From assembly GCA_902492235.1 (NCBI GenBank), contig CABUKS010000018.1, positions 1 through 46,431 on the forward strand: 46,431 nt of DNA. Reading direction: 5' to 3'. Source of the stretch: an uncultured Collinsella sp. Lineage in GTDB: Bacteria > Actinomycetota > Coriobacteriia > Coriobacteriales > Coriobacteriaceae. Position 1 is the stretch's first letter. Each line of letters begins with the position of its first letter. Made by a program: the position numbers and the translations under genes. The notes under the pieces were generated by a model. It ran no database searches and had not been told where the DNA came from. It worked only from the letters and a program-made list of their open reading frames with translations. Of this stretch, positions 23,898-32,049 are shown one piece after another.

Positions 23898-25655
23898 CTA
23901 CAGCTGCCAGTCCGCCGACTCCTTTTGCAGTGCGACCATACGGGCAAATTCTCCACCTGCTGCCTTGAGCTGCGCCGGAGCGCCCTGCTCGGCAACCACA
24001 CCATCCTTGAGTACAACGATTTTGTCGGCATTTTCCACCGTACGCATACGGTGAGCAATAACGATAACCGTCTTGCCCGCGAGCAGGCGGGAAAGCGCCT
24101 GCTGAACTACGGTCTCGTTCTCGACGTCCAGGCTCGCCGTGGCCTCGTCCAAAAGGACGATGGGGGCGTCCTTAAGCAGCGCACGAGCGATGGAGATGCG
24201 CTGGCGCTCGCCGCCAGACAGCTTGGAGCCGTTCTCGCCGATCATGGTGTCGTAGCCCTGCGGCATGCGGTTCACGAACTCGTCGCAGTTGGCGGCACGC
24301 GCAGCCGCAAGCACTTCCTCATCGGTGGCATCACGACGCCCGAGGCGGATGTTTCCCATCACCGTGTCGTCAAAGAGCAGTACGTCTTGGAACACAATGG
24401 CGTAGTCGCGCAGGAGTACCTCGGGATCGACGCTCGCAACATCCACACCGCCCACGGTAACCTTGCCCGCGGTGGCATCCCAAAAGCGCGCGGCCAGGCG
24501 GCTCACCGTAGACTTACCGGAACCCGAAGGACCGACCAGTGCCGTAACTTCGCCTTCCTTGGCGGTAAAGCTCACATCGGTAAGAACTTTCTCGCCGGCG
24601 CGGCCGTCCTCGCCCGCACCATATCCAAATGCCACGTGATCGAACACCACATCGTGGCCCACGGGCTCAAATATCTCGCTGCCCCGCGCCACAGGCTCTT
24701 CCATGATGGAACGCATGCGCTTGGCAGACGACTCGGCGGCAAACAGCTCGGACATTAACATTAACGCCTGGTCAAAGGGCGCATAGATACGGCTCACCAT
24801 AAGCAGGAAGGCAAACATCACCAAAAAGTCGACCTGCCCGGAGGCGACCATCGCGGCGCCCGTGACCAGCGTGGTGGCAATGCCCAGACGCAGGATAGCA
24901 AAGGCGGAGTTGACCAAAAGCCCGTTAGCGAGCTCGCCCTTGGTGGTCTCATGCTCCTCGGCATCGATCACGGCGTTGAGCCCCTCAAGATAATGGGCCT
25001 CCTGGTTGGTGGCGCGGATCTCGCGAACGCAGTCGAGCGTCTCTTGAATTGCCTCGGTAACCTTGACCTTCTCGGCACGCACGCGATCGAACACCGGAGT
25101 CATGGGGCCGCGTGTTAGATACAGCACGGCAAAGGCCACGGGAACGCTCCAAAACGCCGCGATCGCCAGCTGCCAGCAAAAGAACAGCGACGCCACGAAC
25201 ACAATGGCGCTTGCGATGATGGCGCCCCAAAGCTCTCCCAGCACGTGGCTGTAGGCGTGCTCCATGGCCTGGACGTCGCCCATGATGGTCTCGGTTAAAT
25301 CGGCCAGATCACGACGGCCAAAAAACGACAGCGGCAGTTTGCGCAAGCGCTCGGCAATCTCCATACGCTGCTTGCCGCACTCCTCGTAAAAGATGCAGTA
25401 GGTGTAGTAATACTGCTGCCAGTTAGAGGCAAAGAGCAACACGAAAAAGACCAGGAGGCCACCCACGATCGGCAGGGCATCCGGCAGGTCAGCCCCGCTG
25501 GCGAGATGCTCGACAAAGCCGGCCATAACCAGGAATAAAAAGCCCATGCCGGCCATGGTAATGAGATTCGTGAGCGTGGTCCAGAAAATGCCGCGTTTTA
25601 CGCCGGCGACGCCTTTATCGGATAGGAAATACTTCTTTTGGAATGAGGCGAACAT
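23898..25655 (-). CDS. ABC exporter, second subunit (fused membrane and ATPase domains)
   Basis: A 585-residue half-transporter. About six membrane helices lie in residues 25-310, then an ATPase domain: Walker A GPSGSGKST at about 375, signature LSGGERQR at about 478, and Walker B with intact catalytic Glu, IVLLDEATASLD, at about 500. It begins directly at the stop codon of the upstream subunit (TAAATG), so the two form one exporter. The pair, with a divergent AraC-type regulator, resembles the YbtP/YbtQ-type exporters linked to siderophores. No biosynthetic genes are seen, so the cargo could be a metallophore or a peptide. A palindrome directly after the stop may end the transcript. Confidence 0.85.
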   Translation of the reverse strand: MFASFQKKYFLSDKGVAGVKRGIFWTTLTNLITMAGMGFLFLVMAGFVEHLASGADLPDALPIVGGLLVFFVLLFASNWQQYYYTYCIFYEECGKQRMEIAERLRKLPLSFFGRRDLADLTETIMGDVQAMEHAYSHVLGELWGAIIASAIVFVASLFFCWQLAIAAFWSVPVAFAVLYLTRGPMTPVFDRVRAEKVKVTEAIQETLDCVREIRATNQEAHYLEGLNAVIDAEEHETTKGELANGLLVNSAFAILRLGIATTLVTGAAMVASGQVDFLVMFAFLLMVSRIYAPFDQALMLMSELFAAESSAKRMRSIMEEPVARGSEIFEPVGHDVVFDHVAFGYGAGEDGRAGEKVLTDVSFTAKEGEVTALVGPSGSGKSTVSRLAARFWDATAGKVTVGGVDVASVDPEVLLRDYAIVFQDVLLFDDTVMGNIRLGRRDATDEEVLAAARAANCDEFVNRMPQGYDTMIGENGSKLSGGERQRISIARALLKDAPIVLLDEATASLDVENETVVQQALSRLLAGKTVIVIAHRMRTVENADKIVVLKDGVVAEQGAPAQLKAAGGEFARMVALQKESADWQL

Positions 25656-27482
25656 TTAGGCCTCGCCTCCCTTCGTGACGGCGGCATCCGCGGTCGCTGC
25701 AGTGATTTTCCAGCTCGCGGCCTGTTCGTATTCGGCCCACATCTTGGCATACAGACCATTTTGGGACAGCAACTCGGCATGGGTACCCGACTCCTGCACG
25801 CTGCCCTGGTTGAGCACCACGATTTGGTCTGCGCCCACCACGGTTGAAAGCCGGTGCGCAATCATAATGACCGTGCGACCCGCCGCCAGCTTGCTAAAGG
25901 CGCGCTGGATGAGCGCCTCGTTCTCGGGATCGGCAAACGCCGTGGCCTCATCGAGCACCACGATAGGCGCGCCTTTAAGGATCGCGCGGGCGAGTGCCAC
26001 GCGCTGAACCTCGCCACCCGAAAGATATGCTCCGCCGGCACCGAGCATGGTATTGATGCCCTGGGGGAGCTTGGCCACAATGTCGTCGCACTGAGCTGCG
26101 GAGAGGGCCGCACGCACTTCGTCGTCAGTGGCCGTAGGCTTGGAGGCGCGCACATTATCGGCAAGTGTTTGCCGGAACAGCTGGTTGGTCTGGAACACGA
26201 AGGCAACCTGGTCCATAAGCTCGTGCGGATCCATATCGCGAACGTCCACACCGCCTACGAGCACTCGACCCGAGGAGACATCCCAAAAACGCGGGATCAG
26301 GCTTGCGCAGGTTGACTTACCGCCACCCGAGGGACCCACCAGGGCGAGGGTGCTACCAGCGGGAACGCTGAAACTCACATGGCTAACGGCAGGTGCTTCG
26401 GCACCCTCGTAGGTAAAGCTCACGTCCTCAAATCGCACGTCGCCGCCGGCAGGGTGCTTGGGTTGGGCGGGCACGGAGAGTTGCTTGGAATCCATGACGC
26501 TTCGGATGCGAGCCAGCGAATCGGCACTCATCTGAGAGGCCTCACCCACAAACATGAGCTTGGTCATGGCCGTCGGCACCACGGCCGAAAATATCGCGTA
26601 AAACGTGAAGTTGGTCATAAAATGCGCGAAGTCCGTCTCGCCCGGCGCCAGCAGCAACGCCGCCGGCAACAGGAATGCCACAAGACCATTGAGCGCAGTA
26701 AGGTTGAGTACCTGCGGACCTCGGCAGAACGTGCCCGCATAGTTTTGTGCCATGTCGGCGTATTCGGCGATCGCATCGTGGAAGGCCTTAAAGGAGTAGA
26801 CCGTCTGCTGAAACACCTTGACCACGGGGATGCCGCGTACGTATTCGGTGCCGGTCTTGTTCATCTTGACCAGCGCTCCCATGTAGGCCTTCATAAACTC
26901 ACCGCCCTTGCCGCCCATCATGGCGGCCATGGCGCCAAACGAAACGACGACCGAGATAAGGCATGCCGCCCCCAAACGCCAATCGAGCGCGAAAAGCAGC
27001 ACGAGCAAGCCCGCGACCATGGCGGCGGCGCCTGCGATATCGGGCAGCATGTGTGCGAGCAAAGTCTCGGTGGAGGCGGCGCATCCGTCTACAATACGGC
27101 GCAGCTCACCGGTGGCGTGCGTGTCAAAGTAGCCAAGCGGCAGCTTAAGCAGGTGCTCGCTCGTAGTCTTGCGGATATTGGACGCACAGCGAAACGCAGA
27201 CAGGTGCGTGCACATGAGCCCCACGAAATAAGCTACGATGCTTGCCAGCGCAAACCCCACGGCCCACCAACCGTACATCGCAATGTTAGTGGCTTCGCTC
27301 CAGTTGGGCGCCACGGCAATCAGATCGCGCGCGACAAGCCAAATGCACACGTACGGGCCAAAGCTCAGCAGCTGCGAGAGCGCCGAGAGCACCATGCCCA
27401 AATACGTTAGGAATTTGCGGTCACCGGCATACGCGAGCAACTCGCCGATGCCTCCACCTTCCCTTTTTGATTCCTTTGCCAT
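25656..27482 (-). CDS. ABC exporter, first subunit (fused membrane and ATPase domains)
   Basis: A 608-residue half-transporter and partner of the next gene. Transmembrane region about 25-320; ATPase domain with Walker A GPSGGGKST at about 387, signature LSGGEVQR at about 487 and Walker B IVVLDEATAFAD at about 510. The D-loop is AFAD instead of the usual SALD or SLD, a variation also found in the YbtPQ-like group. The first gene of a two-gene operon, transcribed away from an AraC-type regulator with overlapping promoters between them. The ATG at 27482 has AAAGGA 7 bases before it. Confidence 0.85.
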   Translation of the reverse strand: MAKESKREGGGIGELLAYAGDRKFLTYLGMVLSALSQLLSFGPYVCIWLVARDLIAVAPNWSEATNIAMYGWWAVGFALASIVAYFVGLMCTHLSAFRCASNIRKTTSEHLLKLPLGYFDTHATGELRRIVDGCAASTETLLAHMLPDIAGAAAMVAGLLVLLFALDWRLGAACLISVVVSFGAMAAMMGGKGGEFMKAYMGALVKMNKTGTEYVRGIPVVKVFQQTVYSFKAFHDAIAEYADMAQNYAGTFCRGPQVLNLTALNGLVAFLLPAALLLAPGETDFAHFMTNFTFYAIFSAVVPTAMTKLMFVGEASQMSADSLARIRSVMDSKQLSVPAQPKHPAGGDVRFEDVSFTYEGAEAPAVSHVSFSVPAGSTLALVGPSGGGKSTCASLIPRFWDVSSGRVLVGGVDVRDMDPHELMDQVAFVFQTNQLFRQTLADNVRASKPTATDDEVRAALSAAQCDDIVAKLPQGINTMLGAGGAYLSGGEVQRVALARAILKGAPIVVLDEATAFADPENEALIQRAFSKLAAGRTVIMIAHRLSTVVGADQIVVLNQGSVQESGTHAELLSQNGLYAKMWAEYEQAASWKITAATADAAVTKGGEA

Positions 27483-27500
27483 GAGATTCCTTTCTACGGC

Positions 27501-27557
27501 TTGAGAGTTAACCGTAATGAACTTATCATTGATATGTTAGCCATGGCTCACAATCAA
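27501..27557. promoter_or_regulatory. Face-to-face promoters for the AraC-type gene and the ABC operon
   Basis: Plus strand: TTGAGA (27501-27506), 17-base spacer, TATCAT (27524-27529). Minus strand: TTGATT (27552-27557), 17-base spacer, TATCAA (27529-27534). The two -10 boxes touch at 27529, so transcription in one direction should hinder the other. GGCTTG (27499-27504) and CAAGCC (27555-27560) are inverted flanks that could be AraC-family half-sites. Confidence 0.6.
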
Positions 27558-27595
27558 GCCAGACGTGGACGTTTCTGCAAAGGAAAGGGACGCTT

Positions 27596-28600
27596 TTGCA
27601 AATACGGCGGGCAGCGACCGACATAACCGAGCTCTACGCACCGCAATTTGAGCAGTTTGGCCTGGAGCTTACCGGCAAGGGCGCCGTCTTTACCGGCGAG
27701 GTGGCAAACGACCGGGCGCACGGCCGCGCATGGATCATGCCCCTCTCCCCCACCTGCATCGTCATGGAGCATTTCATAACCCCGACGCGCAACATGCACC
27801 TAGCCGAATACACGCCCGAACCGTACGCATGCGTGAGCGAGGTCAGCGCGCCCACACTTACATGCATGCCCGAGGCTGGCATAACGCCCGCGAACCTCAA
27901 ACCATTGCATGGACCGTGGCCAAACAATGCCGTTTGCAGCTTTATCCAAGATAGCTGTGGCGAGGAATTAAGCCCGCTGTTTGCAGGGGAGCTCTATCAC
28001 TCGCGCTCGGTGCTCTTTTTGCCTGGATATTTTGACGAACTGGAGCACCGCTATCCCACCGAGTTCGCGGGAATCTTTGAGGCGTTTGCCGAACCATGGC
28101 ACGAGGAAGCGACGTCTGCCATCTGCCACACGCTGCGCCGGATTAACGAGGACCGCGCCCGCACCGTAGGCGGACACGTCTATATGCAGGGCATCGTGGA
28201 AACCATGGTCGCGGAGCTCGCCTGTTCGCGCGCGGCCCACAGGCAGGCGTGGCAGGCGGCAGACACACGCGTCAGCATAACCATTGCCGAAGAAGCAACG
28301 GCAATGATTGAGCGCGCGCTCGACAAAGGCAGACGTGTGGGTATCAACGAGGTGGCCGAGAGGCTCTACACAAGCCGCTCCAAACTATGCGCCACCTTTA
28401 AGGCCCAAACTGGCGAGTCCCTGGGCGCCTACATTCGCAGACGCCGCATGGAGCGAGCACAGGATCTTTTGGCCGATAGCGCGCTCACGATAGCGCAGGT
28501 GGCAGAGCGTCTAGGCTACCCTCAGCAGGCCGCCTTCGCCCAAGCCTTCAAGCAACACACCGGCATGACACCCACGGCTTGGCGAAGCAAGCATCGCTAA
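27596..28600 (+). CDS. AraC-family transcriptional regulator
   Basis: A 334-residue regulator. The last 100 residues are a complete AraC/XylS double helix-turn-helix: INEVAERLYTSRSKLCATFK at about 245-265 and LTIAQVAERLGYPQQAAFAQAFKQHTGMTPTAWR at the end. The N-terminal 230 residues (sensor domain) match no ligand family I can name. The start appears to be TTG at 27596 with GGAAAGGGA 7 bases upstream; no ATG or GTG fits the ribosome site better. It is divergent from the ABC exporter operon with touching promoters, so it most likely controls that operon, as YbtA-type regulators do. Confidence 0.85.
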   Translation: MQIRRAATDITELYAPQFEQFGLELTGKGAVFTGEVANDRAHGRAWIMPLSPTCIVMEHFITPTRNMHLAEYTPEPYACVSEVSAPTLTCMPEAGITPANLKPLHGPWPNNAVCSFIQDSCGEELSPLFAGELYHSRSVLFLPGYFDELEHRYPTEFAGIFEAFAEPWHEEATSAICHTLRRINEDRARTVGGHVYMQGIVETMVAELACSRAAHRQAWQAADTRVSITIAEEATAMIERALDKGRRVGINEVAERLYTSRSKLCATFKAQTGESLGAYIRRRRMERAQDLLADSALTIAQVAERLGYPQQAAFAQAFKQHTGMTPTAWRSKHR

Positions 28601-28664
28601 GGCCCAAGCTCCCTGGCCGTAACGGAGCGATTAATTAGCCGCCGCCCGTCAGCTCACCCAGGAT

Positions 28665-30029
28665 CTAAACGTCAAGATGTGCACAATCAAGCGCCTTTTT
28701 GATAAGAGGGACAGATCGATCAGCCAAATACAACGGAATGTTGAGCACCCCGTCGTCGAGCTTTAGGTTCTTAAGTGAGTAGCGGACCCTCAATGGAGTC
28801 GTCTCCGCATGCTTGTCGGCATAGTACTTAAGGCTCTTGGAATGAACGACCTCTCCCGATTTGACCTCGACGGGAACGATTTCGTTTCCGACTTGAATCA
28901 AAAAATCGACTTCGTGCTTCGGCTTCTCGTTTGTCCAATAACGCGGAGCAGCATCTAACTGTGAAAGCAATGCCTGAAGCACATAGTTCTCGGCGAACGA
29001 ACCTTTGAACTCCGAAAATAGCGCATCCGAGATGGCAAAAGCGGACGCATCCAGCCTTGCCATGCGGCGCAGCAAGCCGACATCAAGACAGTAGACCTTA
29101 AATGCCTTGAGGTCATCGTACGCAGAGAGCGGCACACCACCAGCAGCATTAAGGCGAACCGCCGTGATAAGCCCAGCATCGGCAAGCCATTCCAGAGCAT
29201 CCTCGTATTCTCGAGCACGAGCCCCCTCGCGCACCGCACCCCAAACGAACTTTTTGTTCTCGCGCGCCAACTGAGCTGGAATCGAGTTCCATATTTGTGA
29301 AAGCTTGGCGAACTGCGCACGGCCACCATGCTTGGCAAAATCGCGCTCGTAGGAATCCAAGAGATCAGACAACACCTTATCGACCTGAACGATATCGCCC
29401 GTCTCCACCCACCGGCCAAGAGCCTCTGGCATGCCGCCGCATGCAAAATAACGACGAAGATGCTCGACGAGACGGACATGGAAGAAATCGGGCACTGTCT
29501 CGATCTGATCCAGGCCGCCAAGGTATTCGTCGTAGTTTGCAGCGCCCTCGGCTTTCAGAAACTCGGAAAAGCTCATGGGGCGCATCTCCATGAACTCGAC
29601 CTTTCCCACCGGAAAAGCGCTGGTCTCACGGGACAAGCGAACGCCCAACAAAGACCCTGCGCATGCGACGTGATACTCGGGGGCCTCGTCACAGAAGTAT
29701 TTAAGGGAGCCGACTGCAGAAGGACAATCCTGGATCTCATCAATAATAAGCAGCGTTTCGCCGGGCTCGATAGGCTGTCCAAGTGCCAGGGAAAGATTTG
29801 AGATGATCCGTCGAGGATCGCGCGTACCTTCGAAAAACTGAGCGTACTCGCTCTGTACCCCAGGTGACGGCTCCTCGAGCGTCAGATACACAAAATTGAG
29901 GTACGAGGTTCGGCCGAACTCCTTAAGCGCCCACGTCTTTCCAACCTGGCGCGCCCCCTTAAGGATAAGCGGCTTACGATATTCTGACGCTTTCCAAGCG
30001 TTAAGCTTGGCAATGATATCTCGCTGCAT
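28665..30029 (-). CDS. AAA ATPase with DUF4143 domain
   Basis: A 454-residue protein of the ATPase family with an N-terminal AAA domain and a C-terminal DUF4143 nuclease-like fold. Walker A LKGARQVGKTWAL at about residue 25, Walker B LLIIDEIQDCP at about 93, and AGSLLGVRLS at about 130. C-terminal DUF4143 segment EVDFLIQ...VPVEVKSGE at about 380-400 resembles the D-ExK core of nuclease folds. Biological role not established. ATG 30029 is preceded by GGGAGG; a GTG five codons earlier is inside that ribosome site. GC content is lower than that of its neighbours, suggesting acquisition. Its upstream region is almost wholly a 75-bp palindrome. Confidence 0.85.
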   Translation of the reverse strand: MQRDIIAKLNAWKASEYRKPLILKGARQVGKTWALKEFGRTSYLNFVYLTLEEPSPGVQSEYAQFFEGTRDPRRIISNLSLALGQPIEPGETLLIIDEIQDCPSAVGSLKYFCDEAPEYHVACAGSLLGVRLSRETSAFPVGKVEFMEMRPMSFSEFLKAEGAANYDEYLGGLDQIETVPDFFHVRLVEHLRRYFACGGMPEALGRWVETGDIVQVDKVLSDLLDSYERDFAKHGGRAQFAKLSQIWNSIPAQLARENKKFVWGAVREGARAREYEDALEWLADAGLITAVRLNAAGGVPLSAYDDLKAFKVYCLDVGLLRRMARLDASAFAISDALFSEFKGSFAENYVLQALLSQLDAAPRYWTNEKPKHEVDFLIQVGNEIVPVEVKSGEVVHSKSLKYYADKHAETTPLRVRYSLKNLKLDDGVLNIPLYLADRSVPLIKKALDCAHLDV

Positions 30030-30048
30030 GACCGAACCTCCCACAAAG

Positions 30049-30123
30049 AAACTTCCGTAAACGTGATATTTCCCACATTTTACCCTAGGTAAAACGTGAC
30101 ATTTATCACATTTACGGAAGTTT
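30049..30123. promoter_or_regulatory. 75-bp palindrome upstream of the DUF4143 ATPase
   Basis: An inverted repeat centred on 30086 with 30 of 36 positions paired. Nested matching blocks are AAACTTCCGTAAA / TTTACGGAAGTTT, GTGATA / TATCAC and TTTTACC / GGTAAAA. It ends 20 bases upstream of the start, so it covers the promoter, or forms the 5' UTR. It is likely an operator, possibly autoregulatory. No strong -35/-10 pair stands out inside it. Confidence 0.75.
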
Positions 30124-30161
30124 TAAGTTCATTTCGCCACACTTCCATCACATTCAAAAGG

Positions 30162-30184
30162 CGGAGGCGCATTTTGCGCCTCCG
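30162..30184 (-). terminator. Hairpin with short U tract, downstream of gatB
   Basis: CGGAGGCGC / GCGCCTCCG (9 bp perfect) with a 5-base loop is followed on the minus strand by CCTTTTG. It lies beyond the structured element that follows gatB and may end that transcript. Confidence 0.6.
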
Positions 30185-30233
30185 TCACCATCTTTCCTAT
30201 CAGCCTACCTGACCCGAACGGCCGAGTCGTCAC

Positions 30234-30372
30234 GGAACCGAGGGGCCGGGCGCAGGGCCTTGCCTCTCAATGAGTTCCGCACGAACAGGAGGCGCCAGTG
30301 GCGCCTCCGTCGTGAGTCAGGACTGTCCGAAATTGAGAGGCAAGGCCCTGCGCCCGGCCCCTCGGTTCCCGC
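30234..30372 (-). repeat. Structured intergenic element, copy 2
   Basis: The outer arms 30234-30271 and 30332-30369 are a perfect 38-bp inverted repeat; the inner hairpin is GGAGGCGCC / GGCGCCTCC (30288-30296 / 30300-30308). On the minus strand the core reads TTCGGACAGTCCTGACTC, then the inner hairpin, then TTCGTGCGGAACTC, nearly the same as copy 1 at 8354-8490. The outer arm interior and inner stem differ from copy 1 but remain fully paired. It starts 3 bases after the gatB stop, in the same orientation to the gene as copy 1. Between this and 30184 nothing else is seen. Confidence 0.85.
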
Positions 30373-32049
30373 TTACGAGAGCGCCGTTCTCAGCAACTCG
30401 TTGAAGAGCTTCGGGTTGCCCTTGCCGCGGCTCGCCTTCATGCACTGGCCCACCAAAAAGCCGATAACCTTCTGGTTGCCGTCACGATACTGCTGCGCCT
30501 GATCGGCATAGTTAGCCAGCACCTCGTCCACGATCGGCTGCAGCGCGCCGGCATCGCTCACCTGACGCATACCGCGCTCGTCGACGATCTTGTTGGGATC
30601 GTCACCGGTCTGGGCCATCGCCTCAAAGACCTCGTGCGCTTGGTTGGAGCTGATGGCATCGGTCGCCAGCAGCTTGGCAAGGGCTGCCACCTGAGCCGGC
30701 GCGATGCCGGACTCGGCGAGCGACACGCCCGCGCCCTTAAGGTAGGCGATCATCTCGTTGACCAGCAGGTTCGCAACCGTCTGGGCCTCCTTGCCAGCCA
30801 TACCGGCAGCAGCGGCCTCAAAGAACTCGGCAAACTCGGGGTCGCCGGCAATCTGCTCGGCGTCGGCGGCCTTAATGCCAAAGTCGGCTTCAAAGCGGGC
30901 GCGCTTGGCATCGGGCAGCTCGGGAATCTCGCCACGGCAGCGGTCGATGAACTCGTCATCCAGATCAAACGGCGCCAGATCGGGGTCGGGGAACAGGCGA
31001 TAGTCGTCGGCCGTCTCCTTCACACGCATAACCACGGTGCGCTTGCGGCTGGGCTCCCAGTGGCGGGTCTCCTGATAGATGATGCCGCCCTCCTCGAGCA
31101 CCTCGGCCTGGCGGCAGATCTCGTAGGCAAGGCCATCGTGCAGGCTCTTAAACGAGTTGAGGTTCTTGAGCTCGGTCTTGGTGCCCAGCTTGGTCTCGCC
31201 GCGGCGGCGCAGCGACACGTTGCCGTCGCAGCGCATGGAGCCCTTCTCCATGGAGCAGTCCGAAATGCCCAGCGTCACAAAGATGCGGCGGAGCTTCTCC
31301 ATAAACAGGCGGGCCTCCTCGGGCGTGCGCAAGTCGGGCTCAGTCACGAGCTCAATCAAAGGCGTGCCGCAGCGGTTGTAGTCGACGAGCGACTCGGCCG
31401 CGGCGGTAATGCGGCCCTCGGCACCGCCCACGTGCACCATCTTGGCGGCGTCCTCCTCCATGTGGATGCGCAAAATGCGGATGGGCACCGTGTAGGAACC
31501 GTCCTCGCGACGCTCGGGCATCTGTAGATTGGACGCATCGTAGCTGGCCAGGTGACCGGCACGCTGATTGCCTTCGCGCATGGTCGACGTCATGGACGTG
31601 GACAGGCCCTCGGCGTTGGCCGAAGCGCTCGCCAGGCTCTGGGCCTCGGCCTCACCAAACGCGCAGTCGGGGCGCTCGGCGGCACCGCGACCGGTCACAT
31701 CCAGATCCAGATGGCCGTACATGGCAAAGGCGACCGGACCCTGCGTGGTCTGGAAGTTCTTGGCCATGTCGGGATAGAAGTAGTGCTTGCGGTAGAACAT
31801 CGAGTGGCGCTGGATCTCGCAGTTGGTGGCGAGACCGGCCTTGACGATGCTCTCGATGGCGCGCTTGTTGGGCACCGGCAGGGCGCCGGGCAGGCCCAGG
31901 CACACCGGGCACACGTTGGCGTTGGGCTCGTCATCGTGGCTGAGCTTGCAGTTGCAGAACATCTTGGTATCGAGTGCGGTGAGCTCGGTATGGATCTCCA
32001 GGCCAATCACGGCCTCCCAATCCTGCAGGACCTCGGAAAGCTCCTTCAT
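30373..32049 (-). CDS. gatB: Aspartyl/glutamyl-tRNA amidotransferase subunit B
   Basis: The B subunit of GatCAB, which converts Glu-tRNA(Gln) and/or Asp-tRNA(Asn) to the amidated forms; B binds the tRNA and phosphorylates the misacylated residue. Motifs: VIGLEIHTELTALDTKMFC at residue 14 onward, zinc-site Cys residues in CNCKL and CPVCLGLPG at about 32-53, and a C-terminal YqeY-like tail at about 410-558. At 558 residues it is about 65-80 longer than usual; an insertion of about 65 residues (roughly 119-185, Ala/Ser-rich, with many charged residues) interrupts the core before TVPIRILRIHMEEDA. The start overlaps the gatA stop by one base. The stop is 3 bases from the structured element copy 2. 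Confidence 0.95.
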   Translation of the reverse strand: MKELSEVLQDWEAVIGLEIHTELTALDTKMFCNCKLSHDDEPNANVCPVCLGLPGALPVPNKRAIESIVKAGLATNCEIQRHSMFYRKHYFYPDMAKNFQTTQGPVAFAMYGHLDLDVTGRGAAERPDCAFGEAEAQSLASASANAEGLSTSMTSTMREGNQRAGHLASYDASNLQMPERREDGSYTVPIRILRIHMEEDAAKMVHVGGAEGRITAAAESLVDYNRCGTPLIELVTEPDLRTPEEARLFMEKLRRIFVTLGISDCSMEKGSMRCDGNVSLRRRGETKLGTKTELKNLNSFKSLHDGLAYEICRQAEVLEEGGIIYQETRHWEPSRKRTVVMRVKETADDYRLFPDPDLAPFDLDDEFIDRCRGEIPELPDAKRARFEADFGIKAADAEQIAGDPEFAEFFEAAAAGMAGKEAQTVANLLVNEMIAYLKGAGVSLAESGIAPAQVAALAKLLATDAISSNQAHEVFEAMAQTGDDPNKIVDERGMRQVSDAGALQPIVDEVLANYADQAQQYRDGNQKVIGFLVGQCMKASRGKGNPKLFNELLRTALS

